A DNA stretch of 64,000 nucleotides from Pandoraea anhela (GCF_902459655.1 NZ_CABPSB010000022.1:23165-87164); one strand, 5' to 3'; shown: positions 1 through 9,013, numbered from the stretch's first letter. Program-made: numbers and translations. Notes: generated by a model from the sequence alone, not told the origin.

Positions 1-1086
1 CGCCGCCACCCCCTCGCCGCTCGCCCGAACGGAGGTCTGCGCGAACGCGGGCGGGGCAGGCATGGGCAACGACAGCGCCAGCAGCACGCCGACGATCCAG
101 CGCACCGTCCAGCCCTTGCGGAACCAGAACGCGCCGAGCACGACGAGCGCAATCGTGCCCCACCAGCCTTCGTCGCGCCAGCGCGCCGCTGCGCCCGTTT
201 GCGTCTGCTCCAGATGAGACTGCACGTGACGCAGCACCCAGTCGATGTCGTCGTCGCCATCGGCCTTAAAGGTCGCCACGGGCACGCCGCTGTCGTCGGC
301 GAAGCGCTTGAGCGCGCGTTCGTCCAGACGTGCGAATACGCGTGCACCGTCGCGTTCCACATAGCTGCCGTCGGGCATGCCCGGGGGATGTAACGGCCCG
401 CCTTGCGTCGTGCCGATGGCCAGCACGACCGCCTGACTGCCCGTGTGTGCGCGCAGTGCCTGCGCGGCGGCCACGTCGACGGCGTCGGTCATGAACAGGA
501 TCGTGCCCGGCGTCGGTTCGCGCCGCAGATCGTCGTCGACCACGCGCAGCACCTGCCGCATGTCTCGCCCGGGCACCGGCATGATGCTCGTCTGCAATGC
601 ATCGACATAGGTGCCGAGCAACGCGCTGTCGTCGGTGAGCGGCAGCACGCGATGCGCCGAACCCGAGTAGGCGTAAAGCGCCGTGCGCGCGCCTTCGCGA
701 CGGGCCAGCAACGCCTTGACCTTGAGTTTCGCGCGCTCGAGCCGCGTCGGCGTCACGTCGACCGCATCCATCGTGGGCGACAGGTCGATGGCGATCGCCA
801 GCGGCGCCTTCTCGTCGAGAAACGGCGGCAGTTCCCGTTTCCACGACGGCCCCGCCATGCCGATCCCGCCGAGCACCAGCACGAGCGCGATCAGATGCAC
901 CGGACGCAGCCGTCCCCGCGGCTGCGCCTGAATGACCAGCGCATCGAGCAGATGCGGCGCAATGACGCCGCGCCAGCGCCGCCGTACATCGGTCTGACGC
1001 TGGACAGCCCATACGATGGCGAAGGCGACCGGCACAAGACACAGCCAGAACGGCCGGAGGAAATGAAAGTGGGCGAGATCGGTCAT
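1..1086 (-). CDS. VWA-domain membrane protein, BatB-like (3' end outside window)
   Basis: Last gene of the MoxR/Bat operon, read through to the left edge, so its C-terminus is missing; 362 codons are visible. The start is the ATG overlapping the BatA stop codon (ATGA). Seen: an N-terminal membrane segment (about residues 10-25), a second hydrophobic segment (about 55-70), then a von Willebrand A domain beginning AIAIDLSPTMD. This MIDAS-like motif reads D-L-S-P-T, so the last position is Thr instead of Ser. ILFMTDAVD supplies the later metal-site Asp. After the VWA domain come two more hydrophobic stretches, ending in an Ala/Pro-rich tail. Family knowledge: BatB proteins, often fused to TPR repeats, sit in the inner membrane and act with a MoxR ATPase in envelope stress or metal-dependent assembly; the exact role is poorly known. 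Whether TPRs follow cannot be seen. Confidence 0.85.
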   Translation of the reverse strand, partial: MTDLAHFHFLRPFWLCLVPVAFAIVWAVQRQTDVRRRWRGVIAPHLLDALVIQAQPRGRLRPVHLIALVLVLGGIGMAGPSWKRELPPFLDEKAPLAIAIDLSPTMDAVDVTPTRLERAKLKVKALLARREGARTALYAYSGSAHRVLPLTDDSALLGTYVDALQTSIMPVPGRDMRQVLRVVDDDLRREPTPGTILFMTDAVDVAAAQALRAHTGSQAVVLAIGTTQGGPLHPPGMPDGSYVERDGARVFARLDERALKRFADDSGVPVATFKADGDDDIDWVLRHVQSHLEQTQTGAAARWRDEGWWGTIALVVLGAFWFRKGWTVRWIVGVLLALSLPMPAPPAFAQTSVRASGEGVAA

Positions 1087-2207
1087 CGCGCGCCCCTCGC
1101 CTCGGAAAGCGGCGTCGCTGGCGCTACCGCCGAAGCGGGCGTGCCGGCGCTTCGGGCGGGTGCCGCCGACGGCTCGCCGGACACCCCGTCGACGTGATGG
1201 GCATCGTCGGCGCCCGCCATCGCCGCTTTGCGATTGACATACGCCGCGTAGCCCGCCAGCGCGATCTCGTACAGCAGCACGATCAGCAGCGCGGCACCAA
1301 GCGGCCACAGAAACAACTCGCGGCGCGGACGCCACGACAGCGTCTTGTGATCGTGCGGCGTAATGCGGTCGAGCGTGTCGTAAATCGAAGCGAGCGCCGT
1401 TTGATCCTCGCCAAAGAAGTAACGCCCGCCGGTGCGCGTCGCGATGCTTTGCAACACGTCGAGATCGACGCGCACCTCGCCTTGCGCCGCCGGGTCGCCG
1501 ATACCGACGGTGTGCACGGTCACGCCGCTGTCGTGCGCCACCCCCGCCGCCAGCACCGGTGGCATGCGGCTGGCCGTGTCGTTGCCGTCGGTGAGCACGA
1601 TCATCACCTTCTGGGGCGCCTCGCTGTGCTCGAACATCTTCGCCCCGAGGCCGATGGCGTCTCCCAGCGCGGTGCTGTTGCCGGCCATGCCGGGCAGCAT
1701 GTCGTCGAGCAACGTGTGAATCAGCGCGTGGTCGAGCGTGAACGGGGCGAGCGGATAGGCTGCGTCGCCGAAAATGACGAGCCCGATGCGATCGTCCGGG
1801 CGATGCGTCACGAAATCGCCGACAACGGTCTTGACCGCCTGCACGCGCGCAATGCGCGTGCCGGTGTGATCGGGGAAATCGGGCGTGTCCATCGATTGCG
1901 ACAGATCCAGTGCCAGCAGAATGTCGCGCGTGGGCTGCACTTTCTCGATGGGCGCTTCGAGTATCTGCGGACGGGCGAGCGCTGCGACCAGCAACGTCCA
2001 GGCGACAGGCGCGAGCACGTGCTGCACCCAGTTGCGTCGCGGCACGACAGCGCCCGCCGCCGGCTGCAATCCCGCCGCGCTCGCCACATCGCCGAAGAAC
2101 GGCAGACGCACGGACGGACTCTCCTCTCGATAAGGCGGCAGCAGCCACCACAGCAGAAGGGGCAGCGGCAACAGCGCGAAACACCACGGATAGTCAAACT
2201 GGAACAT
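1083..2207 (-). CDS. VWA-domain membrane protein, BatA-like
   Basis: 374 residues, the usual BatA length. Seen: N-terminal hydrophobic segments (residues 5-25 and about 65-80), then a VWA domain with a complete MIDAS motif (LALDLSQSMD; D-x-S-x-S), a downstream VLTDGND, and a C-terminal membrane helix (about residues 300-322). The C-terminal tail is Ala/Pro-rich. The start overlaps the end of the DUF4381 gene by 14 bp, and its stop overlaps the BatB start as ATGA, so translation of the three is probably coupled. Family knowledge: BatA is an inner-membrane protein with a periplasmic or cytoplasmic metal-binding VWA domain that partners BatB and a MoxR AAA+ ATPase. The precise substrate is unknown. 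Confidence 0.9.
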   Translation of the reverse strand: MFQFDYPWCFALLPLPLLLWWLLPPYREESPSVRLPFFGDVASAAGLQPAAGAVVPRRNWVQHVLAPVAWTLLVAALARPQILEAPIEKVQPTRDILLALDLSQSMDTPDFPDHTGTRIARVQAVKTVVGDFVTHRPDDRIGLVIFGDAAYPLAPFTLDHALIHTLLDDMLPGMAGNSTALGDAIGLGAKMFEHSEAPQKVMIVLTDGNDTASRMPPVLAAGVAHDSGVTVHTVGIGDPAAQGEVRVDLDVLQSIATRTGGRYFFGEDQTALASIYDTLDRITPHDHKTLSWRPRRELFLWPLGAALLIVLLYEIALAGYAAYVNRKAAMAGADDAHHVDGVSGEPSAAPARSAGTPASAVAPATPLSEARGAR

Positions 2208-2847
2208 GATGGCGCTCGATCCAGACCCGACAGGCGCTCACGAGCACCTCGACGCGATGATGCCTTGGGTCATGCCCCTCCCAGCAGCGGCTCAGCGAGG
2301 CGTCAGGCTGATACTCCGCATACGCGACCAGCGCCGAGAGCGCATCGGGCACCTCCGGCGATGTCCCTGTGCCATCGAGACTGCGACGCAGCAACGCCGC
2401 CCAGCCGTCACCGCTCAGCCGCGCCACGCTGTCCCTCGGCCACGCCGTCAGCGCGACGCGCTTGAGCAATTCCGCCATCTGACGCAACGCGTGGGCGCGG
2501 TCCGCGTCGCCGGCGTCCGGCCGACGAAGCACCGCCGCCCACTCGCGCAATCGCGCCACCGCTTCGCGACGATACCGATTGGCCCGATACCGCCGCCAGG
2601 CGCGCCAGCCGAACCCGATCACCCCTAACGCCAGCAGCGCCGCGAGGATGGGCCAACCGATGGTCTGCGGCGTCCACGGCGGCGGGGCAGGCACGGCGAT
2701 ATCCGCGAGCGAACGAAGTGTCGGCATGTCGGCGACGGGTGCCGAAGCGGCGGAGGTGGCGGAGGTGGCGGAGGTGGCGGAGGTGGCGGAGGCGCCAGAT
2801 GATGCTGCCGATGCGGCAACCGGCGCGGCGCTGGCGGAGAGCGTCAT
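2194..2847 (-). CDS. DUF4381 domain protein of the MoxR/Bat operon
   Basis: 217 residues. Seen: a low-complexity N-terminus built from an Ala-Thr-Ser tripeptide repeat (encoded by a 9-bp tandem repeat), a short Pro-rich segment, one transmembrane helix (around residues 65-85, IGWPILAALLALGVIGF), then a cytoplasmic Arg-rich helical domain. Single-helix proteins of this type between DUF58 and BatA genes are DUF4381. The start ATG overlaps the DUF58 stop (ATGA), and the 3' end overlaps the BatA start. It probably links the DUF58 and VWA proteins at the membrane; this role is inferred from context only. The low-complexity N-terminus makes the exact start less certain, but the ATGA overlap supports it. 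Confidence 0.8.
   Translation of the reverse strand: MTLSASAAPVAASAASSGASATSATSATSATSAASAPVADMPTLRSLADIAVPAPPPWTPQTIGWPILAALLALGVIGFGWRAWRRYRANRYRREAVARLREWAAVLRRPDAGDADRAHALRQMAELLKRVALTAWPRDSVARLSGDGWAALLRRSLDGTGTSPEVPDALSALVAYAEYQPDASLSRCWEGHDPRHHRVEVLVSACRVWIERHHVPV
2752..2796. repeat. 9-bp tandem repeat in DUF4381 coding region
   Basis: Four perfect copies of GGAGGTGGC and a fifth imperfect copy. On the coding (minus) strand each unit encodes Ala-Thr-Ser, so a change in copy number keeps the frame. Confidence 0.95.
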
Positions 2848-3929
2848 CGTGCCGCCCCCCCTTTCGCGCGACGGTAGCCGTTCCCGTACGCAGGAGCGCC
2901 GCCGAGAAAGCGACGGATCTGCCCCGCAGTCTCTTCGGCGGCGGACAGCGGAAACATCGGCACGCCGATCGCCCGGTGCCAGTCCACGAGATGCTTGCCG
3001 TGCCCGCTGAAGAATTCGCGAATGCTGTGCCGCATCGACGTGTCGCCAAAGCTGAGTTCGACTTGCAGTTCACCGTCGCTCACAACGAGGCTGCCCGACT
3101 GCGGCAGTGCACTGAGAAACGGGTCGTGCACCAGCACGGTCAGCACGTCGTTACGCGCCGCAATGCTCAGCAGCCGCTGCCGCGTGGTCGCGTCGTGTCC
3201 GTCGAAATCGCTGATGACGACGACCAGACAGTCGTGCGTTGCCATGCGGGCGCATCGCTCCAGCGCCAGGTTCAGTTGCCCGGGCACACGTCGGGCGCTC
3301 ACATCGGCCCGCAATCCCGCGTTGCACTTCACGACCCCGCCGAGAAACTGCTCGACCGCCGCCCGGCTGCGCTTCGGCGCGAAGGTCGCCATCGACGTGT
3401 CGTCGAACACGATGCCGCCCACACGATCGCCGTCGGCCAGCACGCGCCACGCGGCCAGCGCCGCCGCCTCTGCGGCCGTCACCGACTTCATCGCGCGGCG
3501 GCTGCCGAAGAACATGTTGATGCGCTGATCGACGACCAGCAGCACCGGTCTGTCCTTCTCCTCGGTGTACACGCGCACATACGGATGACCGGTGCGCGCG
3601 GTCACGCGCCAGTCCATGCTGCGGATGTCGTCGCCCGCCACATACTGACGAAGCTCCTCGAAGGCCAGTCCCCGCCCGCGTACCCGAGATCCGTGTCGGC
3701 CCGCCAGCACGCTATGCACCGGTTGTCCCGGCGTGAAATGGAAATCCCGCGCCGCACTCTCGAGGGCGTTCAGTTGGGCGATATCCACGCTGACGCCCGG
3801 CACGGCGGGCCGGTCGGGCGCACCGATATCGAGCGTGGGCGCCGATGCAGGGCGCGGCGTGGCGGGCGACATCGGTGTCCCCGCACGACGTCCCCACTGA
3901 CGTAAGCGTTGCCTCAAGGACAGGGCCAT
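2844..3929 (-). CDS. DUF58 domain protein
   Basis: 361 residues from the ATG at 3929, which lies 14 bp after the MoxR stop codon. An upstream in-frame extension exists but runs over the MoxR gene and has no support. Seen: the DUF58 signature around RSMDWRVTARTG and VRVYTEEKDRPVLLVVD, followed by a VWA-like fold region with VVVISDFDGHD. There is no N-terminal membrane segment, so this is a soluble DUF58 protein. Family knowledge: DUF58 genes almost always follow moxR and precede batA-type VWA genes, and the products are thought to work with the MoxR chaperone. The stop overlaps the DUF4381 start by four bases. Confidence 0.88.
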   Translation of the reverse strand: MALSLRQRLRQWGRRAGTPMSPATPRPASAPTLDIGAPDRPAVPGVSVDIAQLNALESAARDFHFTPGQPVHSVLAGRHGSRVRGRGLAFEELRQYVAGDDIRSMDWRVTARTGHPYVRVYTEEKDRPVLLVVDQRINMFFGSRRAMKSVTAAEAAALAAWRVLADGDRVGGIVFDDTSMATFAPKRSRAAVEQFLGGVVKCNAGLRADVSARRVPGQLNLALERCARMATHDCLVVVISDFDGHDATTRQRLLSIAARNDVLTVLVHDPFLSALPQSGSLVVSDGELQVELSFGDTSMRHSIREFFSGHGKHLVDWHRAIGVPMFPLSAAEETAGQIRRFLGGAPAYGNGYRRAKGGAAR

Positions 3930-3943
3930 GTCCGCGCACCGCC

Positions 3944-4912
3944 TCAGGCAAGCGCTACGCGCTCGACGAGCCTGTCGATGGCGGCGTCCGCGCGCACGCC
4001 AGCGGCATGCGCCTCGTAGGAGAGGATCAGCCGATGCCGGAAGACGTCGTGCACCACGGCCTGCACATCCTCGGGCGTGACGAAATCGCGTCCGCGCAGC
4101 CACGCTTGCGCCCGCGCCACTTTGTCCAGCCCGATCGAACCGCGAGGGCTCACGCCGACCTGAATCCAGCGGGCGAGATCGTCGTCCACCTTTCCGGGAG
4201 TGCGCGTCGCCTGCACGAGCGCCACCAGATATTGCTCGACGGGGTCGCTCACATGCACGGCATGCACTTCGGTGCGCGCGCCGAGGATGACGTCTTGCGA
4301 AAGCCGCAACACCGTGCCGGACGTCGATGCCTGCGCCTCCTCCGCTCGTGCGAGCCGCACGATTTCCCGCTCGGCGTCCGCCTGCGGATAGTCGACGCTC
4401 ACGTGCATCAGGAAGCGGTCCATCTGCGCCTCCGGCAACGCATAGGTGCCCTCCTGCTCGATAGGGTTCTGTGTCGCCATGACGAGAAAGAGCGGGTCGA
4501 GCCTGTGTGTCGCACCGCCCACGGTCACTTGCCGCTCCTCCATCGCCTCCAGCAACGCGGCCTGCACCTTCGCAGGCGAGCGGTTAACTTCGTCGGCCAG
4601 CACGAGATTGGCGAAGATGGGGCCCGGCTGAAAGCGGAATTCGCCCTTGCCGCCGTCCGAGAAATAGATCTCGGAGCCGGTGATGTCCGATGGCAGCAAG
4701 TCCGGCGTGAACTGGATTCTCGAGAGCTTCGCTTCGAGATGGTGCGCGAGCACCTTGATCGCTCGCGTCTTGGCGAGCCCGGGCAACCCTTCGACCAGCA
4801 AATGTCCATTGGCGAGCAGCCCGAGCAACAACCGCTCGATCATCGCCTCCTGCCCCACGATGGCTTCGCTCATCGCCCGACCGAGCGCCAGCACGTCGTC
4901 GTGACGGCTCAT
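3944..4912 (-). CDS. MoxR family AAA+ ATPase
   Basis: 322 residues from the ATG at 4912, chosen because GGGAGGG sits 6 nt upstream; a longer reading from 4957 has no comparable site. Seen: Walker A variant GLPGLAKT (the MoxR form), Walker B LVLADEVNRSP, sensor region MATQNPIEQEGTY and the C-terminal lid with SPRGSIGL. All are diagnostic of the MoxR branch of AAA+ ATPases. Family knowledge: these act as chaperones that load metals or help assemble complexes together with VWA proteins. It is the first gene of the five-gene operon and is 105 bp downstream of the sulfatase gene on the same strand, so partial read-through from the sulfatase is possible. Confidence 0.95.
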   Translation of the reverse strand: MSRHDDVLALGRAMSEAIVGQEAMIERLLLGLLANGHLLVEGLPGLAKTRAIKVLAHHLEAKLSRIQFTPDLLPSDITGSEIYFSDGGKGEFRFQPGPIFANLVLADEVNRSPAKVQAALLEAMEERQVTVGGATHRLDPLFLVMATQNPIEQEGTYALPEAQMDRFLMHVSVDYPQADAEREIVRLARAEEAQASTSGTVLRLSQDVILGARTEVHAVHVSDPVEQYLVALVQATRTPGKVDDDLARWIQVGVSPRGSIGLDKVARAQAWLRGRDFVTPEDVQAVVHDVFRHRLILSYEAHAAGVRADAAIDRLVERVALA

Positions 4913-5017
4913 ATTTGCCCTCCCGGCTGAGAACAGGTGGCCGACACCGCCGGCCACCTGTTCGAGACTACGAGGCGCGAATGGCGCGCCTCATACAACG
5001 CTCGCAACGCATGCCAC

Positions 5018-6841
5018 TCACTTCTGCGCCTTCTTGTTCAACGCCGCTTCGATCTGCTTGTCGACCTGCTCGCGCACCTGATCGACACTGAAGCTCGCCG
5101 GACGCTGGCTCGGCGGATACTCGACGAACGTCTGGAGGAACGCACTGGCCTTGGCGGTGCCGAGGACCATCAGATAGTCGTTCTTCGTCAGCCAGTCGTT
5201 GTACTGATTGGAGACGATGTCCGCACGCTCGTAAGGATCCATGCGCAGGTTGAACACCTTCGGCACACGCAGGCAGACGAACGGCTCGCGCCAGACGGCG
5301 AAACCGCCGGGCTCCTTCATCTCGCAGAACACGATCTTCCAGTTGCCGAAGCGTGACGCCACCAGTACGCCGTCGTCATTGAAGTAATAGAACTCGTCGC
5401 GTGCGCTCTTGTTGGTCTGACCCGTCAGGTACGGCAACTGGTTGAACCCGTCCAGGTGCACCTTGAACGTCTGGCTGCCCACCGATGCGCCTTTGAGCAA
5501 CTTGTCCTTGATGCCGGTGTCGCCCGCCGCCGCAACCAGCGTCGGGAACCAGTCCATCCCCGAGAACATCTCGTTGCTCACCGTTCCCGGCTTGATCCTG
5601 CCCGGCCACCTCACGATGGCCGGCACACGGAACGCGCCTTCCCAGTTCGAGTCCTTCTCGCTGCGGAACGGCGTCGTTGCCGCGTCGGGCCAGGAGAACT
5701 GGTTCGGACCGTTGTCGGTCGTGTAGACGACGATGGTGTTATCTGCGATTTTCAGATCGTCGAGCGTTTTGAGCAGTTTGCCGACGTCGCCGTCGTGCTC
5801 GATCATGCCGTCGGCATATTCGTTGCCCGGCATGCCGCTTTGCCCTTTCATCGAATCGCGCACGTGCGTGTACATATGCATGCGCGTGGTGTTCATCCAG
5901 ACGAAGAACGGCTTGTTCGCCTGCACTTGCTTGGTGATGAAGTTCTGTGCCGCCGCCGTGGTCTCGTCGTCGATGGTTTCCATGCGCTTGGTCGTGAGCG
6001 GCCCGGTGTCCTCGATCTTGCCGTCGGCGGTCGAGTGCAGCACGCCGCGCGGCGTCACCTGCTTGACGATCGGGTCGTTCTTGTCCTTCGGCCAATACGG
6101 GCGCTGCGGCTCTTCCTCCGCGTTCAGGTGATAAAGGTTGCCGAAAAACTCGTCGAAGCCGTGTTTGGTCGGCAGATACTCGTCGCGGTCGCCAAGGTGG
6201 TTCTTGCCGAACTGGCCAGTCGCGTAGCCCATGGACTTGAGCACCTGCGCCATGGTCACGTCGCGCGCCTGCAACCCGACCGTCGCGCCCGGCACGCCGA
6301 CTTTCGACAGCCCGGTGCGCAGCGGCGATTGTCCGGTGATGAACGACGAGCGGCCTGCCGTGCAACTGTTCTCTGCGTAGTAATCGGTGAACATCATCCC
6401 TTCGCGGGCGATACGGTCGATGTTCGGCGTGCGGTAGCCGACCAGCCCCATGCTGTACGCACTGATGTTCGTCTGGCCGATGTCGTCGCCGAAGATGACG
6501 AGAATGTTCGGCTTCGCGCCATTGTTGCTCGCGGTCGTCGCCGGTGCGGCGGCAGTGCCGTCCGACGCCCCGCCGGCGGGGGCGGGCAGGTTCGATTGTG
6601 CGGGCGGTTGGGCGGGGGCCGTATTCGTCGCCGACGACGTACCTGACGAGTCGGCCGGCGTCGCAGGCGCCTGCGACGACGCAGCGGCGCTCGATGACGC
6701 CGACGGCGCCGGTTTATCGCCCGACTTATCGCAGCCGGCGAGCGCCACCGCAGCGAGCACCAATGTCAACGTCGCCAGGGTGCTGCCAGGGAACCTTGCC
6801 TTCCCGCCAATGTTTCGCAGTGAACTCCGCAGTGCACTCAT
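5018..6841 (-). CDS. Lipoprotein-type arylsulfatase
   Basis: 607 residues. Seen: an N-terminal signal with lipobox LAGC (Cys37), then about 70 residues of Ala/Ser/Pro/Thr-rich linker, then a type I sulfatase domain starting at PNILVIFGDDIG (metal-binding Asp119/Asp120). The nucleophile motif is CTAGR at Cys160, followed by SSFITGQSPLRTG. Family knowledge: this Cys is converted to formylglycine by a separate maturation enzyme, which is not encoded in this window. The motif has Ala in place of the more common Pro, a variant found in some bacterial sulfatases. The signal suggests a membrane-anchored periplasmic or outer-membrane enzyme releasing sulfate from organic esters, perhaps under sulfur control. 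The substrate cannot be read from sequence. Divergent from the acyltransferase-like gene at 7100. Confidence 0.9.
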   Translation of the reverse strand: MSALRSSLRNIGGKARFPGSTLATLTLVLAAVALAGCDKSGDKPAPSASSSAAASSQAPATPADSSGTSSATNTAPAQPPAQSNLPAPAGGASDGTAAAPATTASNNGAKPNILVIFGDDIGQTNISAYSMGLVGYRTPNIDRIAREGMMFTDYYAENSCTAGRSSFITGQSPLRTGLSKVGVPGATVGLQARDVTMAQVLKSMGYATGQFGKNHLGDRDEYLPTKHGFDEFFGNLYHLNAEEEPQRPYWPKDKNDPIVKQVTPRGVLHSTADGKIEDTGPLTTKRMETIDDETTAAAQNFITKQVQANKPFFVWMNTTRMHMYTHVRDSMKGQSGMPGNEYADGMIEHDGDVGKLLKTLDDLKIADNTIVVYTTDNGPNQFSWPDAATTPFRSEKDSNWEGAFRVPAIVRWPGRIKPGTVSNEMFSGMDWFPTLVAAAGDTGIKDKLLKGASVGSQTFKVHLDGFNQLPYLTGQTNKSARDEFYYFNDDGVLVASRFGNWKIVFCEMKEPGGFAVWREPFVCLRVPKVFNLRMDPYERADIVSNQYNDWLTKNDYLMVLGTAKASAFLQTFVEYPPSQRPASFSVDQVREQVDKQIEAALNKKAQK

Positions 6842-6930
6842 TACTGCCTCCAGGGAATTTGGGACGAACTGAGACGCCGTACAGACAGAACGATGATGTT
6901 TTCACCGCGAATGCGGCGCAATCAGTAGTC

Positions 6931-6970
6931 GGGGCAATGCCATTGCCCCTTGGAGCAATCGCATTACCCC
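6931..6970. promoter_or_regulatory. Two tandem 19-bp dyads between sulfatase and DUF482 genes
   Basis: Positions 6931-6949 are a perfect dyad: GGGGCAATG, one central C, CATTGCCCC. Positions 6952-6970 (GGAGCAATCGCATTACCCC) match it at 15 of 19 bases. The centres are 21 bp apart, close to two helical turns, and another GGGCAAT half-site follows at 6974. This looks like a double operator for a dimeric regulator in the divergent promoter region; the regulator is not identified. Confidence 0.6.
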
Positions 6971-7099
6971 GAAGGGCAATCCGTGTCGGCGCCGGCGTAG
7001 CCTGCCCCGACGGCAGCGCTCGGCCGGGATTTGTAGCAGAATGCTCGTTCGGGCGATCAAGCCCGGCCCCCTGAAAACTTCTCAAAGGTTCTCCGAAGC

Positions 7100-8236
7100 G
7101 TGACTTCGAGCGTCGAAATCCACGTAGTCGACTCCATCGCAGACGTACCGGCCGCAGACTGGAACGCCCTCGCCGGCAGCAACCCCTTCGTCGGGCATGC
7201 GTATTTCTCGGCCTTGCACACGTCGGAATGCGCCTGCGCCCGGACCGGTTGGCAGCCCCGCTTTCTGCTGATGCGCCGCGAAGGCGCGCTCGTCGGCGCG
7301 ATGCCCCTCTATCTCAAGAGCCACTCACGGGGGGAATATGTGTTCGATCATGTCTGGGCAGACGCCTTCGAGCGCCACGGCCTGCGCTATTACCCCAAAC
7401 TGCTGAGCGCGGTGCCCTTCACGCCGGTCACCGGCCCGCGACTCCTGGCCAGAACGCACGAAGACCGTGTCCTGCTCGCTCGCGGGGCGATTCAGTTCGC
7501 GCGTCAGGCAGACGTCTCGTCCCTGCATGTGCTGTTCTCCGAGCCGGACGATCTGGCCGCCTTGTCCGACGCAGGCTATATGCAGCGCGAAGGCGTTCAG
7601 TTCCATTGGAAGAACGAGGGTTACGCCGACTTCGACAGCTTTCTGGCGTCGATGAACCAGCAAAAGCGCAAGAAGATCCGGCAGGACCGCCGTCACGTGA
7701 TTGACGCGGGCGTGACCTTCTCCTGGCTGCGCGGCGCCGAGATCGACGATGCGGCGCTGGACTTCTTCTACGCCTGTTACGAGAACACGTACCGCGAGCA
7801 CTGGAATGCGCCGTACCTGACGCGCGAGTTCTTCGCCCAAGTCCATCGCGACATGCCCGATGCGCTGCTGCTGGTGATCGCGCAAGCCGAAGGCGAACGG
7901 CTGGCGTGCGCGCTCAATGTCGTGAGCGACGGCGTGATGTACGGGCGCTACTGGGGCACCCGGAAATTCGTGTCAGGCCTGCATTTCGAAACCTGCTACA
8001 TGCAGGGCATCGAGTACTGCATCGCCCACGGACTCAAGGCCTTCGAGGGCGGTGCACAGGGCATCCACAAGATGTCGCGCGGGCTGCTGCCCACGCCCAC
8101 ATGGTCTGCGCACTGGATTGCCGACGACCGCTTCGCGCAGGCCATCGGCGATTTTCTGGACCGCGAGACGGCCGCCATGGACGAGCATATCGTCGAGCTT
8201 GAGGCGCATACGCCGTTCAAGCGTCGCAGCGGATAA
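7100..8236 (+). CDS. FemAB-like / DUF482 acyltransferase-fold protein
   Basis: 378 residues from a GTG start; no in-frame ATG exists near the N-terminus and the conserved region starts at once. Seen: N-terminal WNALAGSNPFVGHAYF, a central PRFLLMRREGALVGAMPLYL strand-turn-strand, KKIRQDRR, and the C-terminal GAQGIHKMSRGLLP typical of COG3146/DUF482. Family knowledge: these carry two GNAT-like halves related to the FemAB peptidoglycan aminoacyltransferases, but the substrate is not established. The protein is cytoplasmic, with no signal peptide. Divergent from the sulfatase and convergent with ppa, with an intrinsic terminator between. Confidence 0.88.
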   Translation: MTSSVEIHVVDSIADVPAADWNALAGSNPFVGHAYFSALHTSECACARTGWQPRFLLMRREGALVGAMPLYLKSHSRGEYVFDHVWADAFERHGLRYYPKLLSAVPFTPVTGPRLLARTHEDRVLLARGAIQFARQADVSSLHVLFSEPDDLAALSDAGYMQREGVQFHWKNEGYADFDSFLASMNQQKRKKIRQDRRHVIDAGVTFSWLRGAEIDDAALDFFYACYENTYREHWNAPYLTREFFAQVHRDMPDALLLVIAQAEGERLACALNVVSDGVMYGRYWGTRKFVSGLHFETCYMQGIEYCIAHGLKAFEGGAQGIHKMSRGLLPTPTWSAHWIADDRFAQAIGDFLDRETAAMDEHIVELEAHTPFKRRSG

Positions 8237-8284
8237 CAGCCTCAACAAACGGATCGCGGCCGCGCCACGGCGGGCACGGACAAC

Positions 8285-8307
8285 AAAAAACCCGGCACGG
8301 AGCCGGG
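8285..8307 (-). terminator. Intrinsic terminator of ppa
   Basis: Stem CCCGGC, loop ACGGA, stem GCCGGG (8291-8307). The six A residues at 8285-8290 give a U tract on the minus strand, so it fits termination of ppa; it may also stop the convergent gene ending at 8236. Confidence 0.85.
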
Positions 8308-8351
8308 TCTTTCTGGCGTCGACGTCCGACGCCCCTGCCGCGGGGCAATGC

Positions 8352-8879
8352 TTACTTCTTGGCGTTGGCCACGCCGTCGAGGATTTCCTTGTGGGCGGCG
8401 TCGATACCTTCCCAGCCCTCGACCTTGACCCACTTGCCCTTCTCGAGCGCCTTGTACTGTTCGAAGAAGTGCTTGATCTGGTCCTTGAGATAGCCCGGCA
8501 CGTCGTCGATCGACTTCAGGTGCGCCGTCATCGGGCAGATCTTGTCGACCGGCACGACGACCAGCTTGGCGTCCACGCCCGACTCGTCGGTCATGTTGAG
8601 CATACCCAGCGCACGGCAGCGAACCACCGAGCCGGCCAGCAGCGGGAACGGGGTGACGACCAGCGCGTCGACGGGGTCGCCGTCGCCCGCCAGCGTTTGC
8701 GGAATGAAACCGTAGTTGGCGGGGTAGCGCATGCCCGTACCGATGAAGCGGTCAACGACCAGCAGGCCCAGATCCTTGTCGGCCTCGTACTTCACCGGAT
8801 CGCTTTGCGCCGGGATCTCGATGATGACGTTGAAGTCGTTGGGGAGGTCCTTACCGGCAGGCACGTTGTTGAAGCTCAT
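8352..8879 (-). CDS. ppa: Inorganic pyrophosphatase
   Basis: 175 residues, the normal length of the hexameric family I enzyme. It hydrolyses pyrophosphate to two phosphates in the cytoplasm and pulls biosynthetic reactions forward. Seen: start [18 protein letters not shown], substrate-site VKYEADKD, the family signature [11 protein letters not shown] with its metal-binding Asp residues, and the C-terminal KVEGWEG. The start at 8879 is chosen by homology and AGGAA 8 nt upstream; an in-frame ATG at 8909 would add ten residues not seen in the family. Stands alone, with a terminator downstream. Confidence 0.97.
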   Translation of the reverse strand: MSFNNVPAGKDLPNDFNVIIEIPAQSDPVKYEADKDLGLLVVDRFIGTGMRYPANYGFIPQTLAGDGDPVDALVVTPFPLLAGSVVRCRALGMLNMTDESGVDAKLVVVPVDKICPMTAHLKSIDDVPGYLKDQIKHFFEQYKALEKGKWVKVEGWEGIDAAHKEILDGVANAKK

Positions 8880-9013
8880 GATGGCATTCCTGTATATAAA
8901 AAAAGGCATGCCGTCGTGTGGCGCGGACCGGCATCGTCCGGGCGTCGTCCGTCTGTCGTCAGGCGATCGACCCGCCGCTGTGCGCGCCGCCCGACGGCAA
9001 TCGGGCGCGGAAC

